Made by a program: the position numbers and the translations under genes
Notes under the pieces: model-generated
What the model was told of the DNA's origin: nothing
Database searches by the model: none
The model's input: the letters and a program-made list of their open reading frames with translations, nothing else
Shown: positions 62,572-64,000 of the stretch, piece by piece
Position numbering within the stretch: the stretch's first letter is position 1
How the letters are laid out: the number at the start of each line of letters is the position of its first letter
From: Okibacterium sp. HSC-33S16
Lineage (GTDB): Bacteria; Actinomycetota; Actinomycetes; Actinomycetales; Microbacteriaceae
NCBI RefSeq assembly: GCF_024171565.1
Contig: NZ_JALJZZ010000004.1
Location: 1 to 64,000, forward strand
Direction: 5' to 3'
Length of the DNA: 64,000 nucleotides

Positions 62572-62583
62572 GCTTTCGGCATG
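62569..62583 (+). promoter_or_regulatory. -10 element for a probable leaderless transcript of the HerA-like gene
   Basis: TAGGCT (62569-62574) ends six bases before the ATG at 62581 and overlaps the aldO stop. No ribosome site is visible, as at 60054. Confidence 0.45.
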
Positions 62584-64000
62584 AGCGACGACGCGACGAC
62601 CCCGACCGACCCCCTCGCGGCCGCCCGCGCCGAAGCTGAGGCCCTCGCGACAGCGGCTTCGGAAGCCCAAGCGGCGGCGGCCGCTGCGCTCCAGCGGCTG
62701 GAAGACGCCGCCGCGGCCGCGCGGGCGAACGCCGAGGCCCAAGCGGCCGACGCGCTGGCGCATGCCCACGCCGACGGTGATGCGGCGGATACCGATGCGC
62801 GATCCGCAGCCGCGGCGGCGACAGCGGCTAAGAATGACGAAACGAATGCCGCGTCGGAGGCGGCCCGCACGGCATCCGTCAACGCCCAGGCCGCCGCCAA
62901 CGCGACCACCGTCGCCGCGCACGACGCCGCGGAGAAATCCGCTGCCGCAGCCACCGACGCGGCGACTCGGTCAGCGGTCGCGGCCACCGCATCGGTGCCT
63001 GATCTCTCGGATCCACCGAGTGTGCCGGTGCCCGTCCCGGACGCGCCGGCTACAACCCCGGCAGCCGGCCCGCTCGATGACGGTGAGATGGATCGTATTC
63101 GCGCCGGCTACGCCTTTGAGGGCGCCGCGCTCCAAATGGGGGCGCTCGTCAACGGCGACCCGGTGCCCGACGTCCAGGTGCGGATTCCGCTCGCCATGAT
63201 GAATCGCCACGGGCTCGTCGCCGGAGCGACCGGAACCGGCAAAACCCGCACACTGCAGGTTCTCGCCGAGCAACTCAGTGCACACGGGGTCTCGGTCTTC
63301 GCTGCAGACATCAAGGGCGACCTGTCGGGAATGGCGGTGCCGGGGGAGGGGAATGACAAGTTACTGTCCCGCACTGCGGGAATCGGCCAGGACTGGGCGC
63401 CAGCGTCCTTTCCGCTCGAATACTTTTCGCTCGGCGGGGTGGGAAGGGGAGTCCCGATACGGGCAACGATCGCCGGTTTCGGCCCGATCCTGCTCAGCAA
63501 GGTTCTCGGCCTCAACGACACACAGGAGTCGAGTCTTGGGCTCGTGTTTCACTACGCCGAGTCGGCGGGTTTGCCGCTGCTTGACCTCACCGACCTCCGC
63601 GCGGTGCTGACGTTCCTGGCCAGCGACGAGGGAAAGGGCGAGCTGAAGGAACTCGGCGGACTCTCCGGCGCGACGGTCGGCGTGATCCTTCGGGAACTGA
63701 TCACGTTCGCCGACCAGGGTGCTGACGTGTTCTTCGGTGAACCGGAAATCGACACGGCCGAGTTCCTCCGCACGACCGCAGACGGTCGAGGAATCATTAG
63801 CCTGCTTGAAGTGCCCGGTGTACAGGACCGGCCCGCCCTCTACTCCACCTTCCTGATGTGGCTTCTCGCTGACCTCTTCAACGACCTGCCCGAGGTCGGC
63901 GACCTCGACCAGCCGAAGCTCGTGTTTTTCTTTGATGAGGCGCACCTCCTGTTCCGGGATGCGTCGAAGGACTTCCTGGCGCAGATCACCCAGACGGTGC
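62581..64000 (+). CDS. HerA-like helicase/ATPase (DUF853), 3' end outside the window
   Basis: At least 473 residues, running off the window. Residues 1-130 are extremely Ala-rich with interspersed Glu, Asp, Arg and heptad-like spacing, probably a coiled coil; a Pro/Val-rich linker follows. The conserved part has Walker A GATGTGKT at 215-222 and Walker B FFFDEAH with Asp452/Glu453, plus LVAGATGTGKTRTLQVLAEQL-like context typical of DUF853 (HerA-type, FtsK/VirD4-related) ATPases. Many homologues lack the long Ala-rich leader. Role in DNA processing is assumed from the family; no partner nuclease (NurA) is visible. Confidence 0.82.
   Translation, partial: MSDDATTPTDPLAAARAEAEALATAASEAQAAAAAALQRLEDAAAAARANAEAQAADALAHAHADGDAADTDARSAAAAATAAKNDETNAASEAARTASVNAQAAANATTVAAHDAAEKSAAAATDAATRSAVAATASVPDLSDPPSVPVPVPDAPATTPAAGPLDDGEMDRIRAGYAFEGAALQMGALVNGDPVPDVQVRIPLAMMNRHGLVAGATGTGKTRTLQVLAEQLSAHGVSVFAADIKGDLSGMAVPGEGNDKLLSRTAGIGQDWAPASFPLEYFSLGGVGRGVPIRATIAGFGPILLSKVLGLNDTQESSLGLVFHYAESAGLPLLDLTDLRAVLTFLASDEGKGELKELGGLSGATVGVILRELITFADQGADVFFGEPEIDTAEFLRTTADGRGIISLLEVPGVQDRPALYSTFLMWLLADLFNDLPEVGDLDQPKLVFFFDEAHLLFRDASKDFLAQITQTV

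Overview
The window is high-GC DNA with Microbacteriaceae-like (Actinomycetota) traits: GTG starts, four-base start/stop overlaps, several LacI and ROK regulators, carbohydrate ABC transporters encoded without their own ATPase, and DUF222/HNH (13E12-type) genes. The family-level placement is inferred from gene content only. There are 50 protein genes; the first is disrupted at its 5' end and the last runs off the window. I saw no rRNA, tRNA, CRISPR array, transposase or phage module.

Layout. (A) 0.1-1.2 kb: a broken DUF222/HNH gene. (B) 1.3-7.5 kb: amino-sugar locus with a GlcNAc-kinase-like gene facing an operon of RpiR regulator, SIS protein and NgcEFG-type ABC transporter. (C) 7.5-11.7 kb: LacI regulator divergent from a tightly overlapped Gfo/Idh oxidoreductase, PmoA-like (DUF6807) protein and beta-propeller glycosidase, a pathway I cannot name. 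(D) 11.7-21.2 kb: CE7 acetyl esterase, CUT1 transporter plus YesL-like membrane protein, GH35 and GH42 galactosidases. (E) 21.5-29.9 kb: xylose module with xylB and xylA facing a ChvE/MmsAB-type sugar transporter and a ROK regulator. (F) 29.9-41.1 kb: second CE7 esterase, LacI regulator, then a coupled operon of transporter, GH42 and GH31 alpha-xylosidase (xyloglucan-oligosaccharide-like), followed by a ROK regulator. (G) 41.3-45.2 kb: Bcr/CflA exporter, CstA and its small YbdD partner. (H) 45.4-56.8 kb: LacI regulator, a DUF222/HNH gene, GH51 arabinofuranosidase, then a LacI/SBP/permease/permease/GH3 locus like the Streptomyces bxl xylo-oligosaccharide operon. (I) 56.9-64 kb: mixed genes (PAP2, GNAT, aldo/keto reductase, VOC, N-acylamino acid racemase/OSBS-type enolase, alditol oxidase, HerA-like ATPase).

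Together regions C-H look like a regional store of hemicellulose-side-chain catabolism: ABC transporters import acetylated xylo-, galacto-, arabino- and xyloglucan-type oligosaccharides, cytosolic esterases and exo-glycosidases take them apart, and xylose enters XylA/XylB. None of the glycosidases shows a signal peptide, and no endo-xylanase or endo-glucanase is present. Palindromic operators beside the genes support separate LacI or ROK regulons.

The most unusual signal is not a gene: an 8-mer CGGATGCC, often extended to CGGATGCCACGG, is scattered on both strands far above base-composition expectation. It falls in several reading frames and between genes, sometimes as inverted pairs forming hairpins, much as DNA-uptake-type or other genome-wide recognition motifs do.
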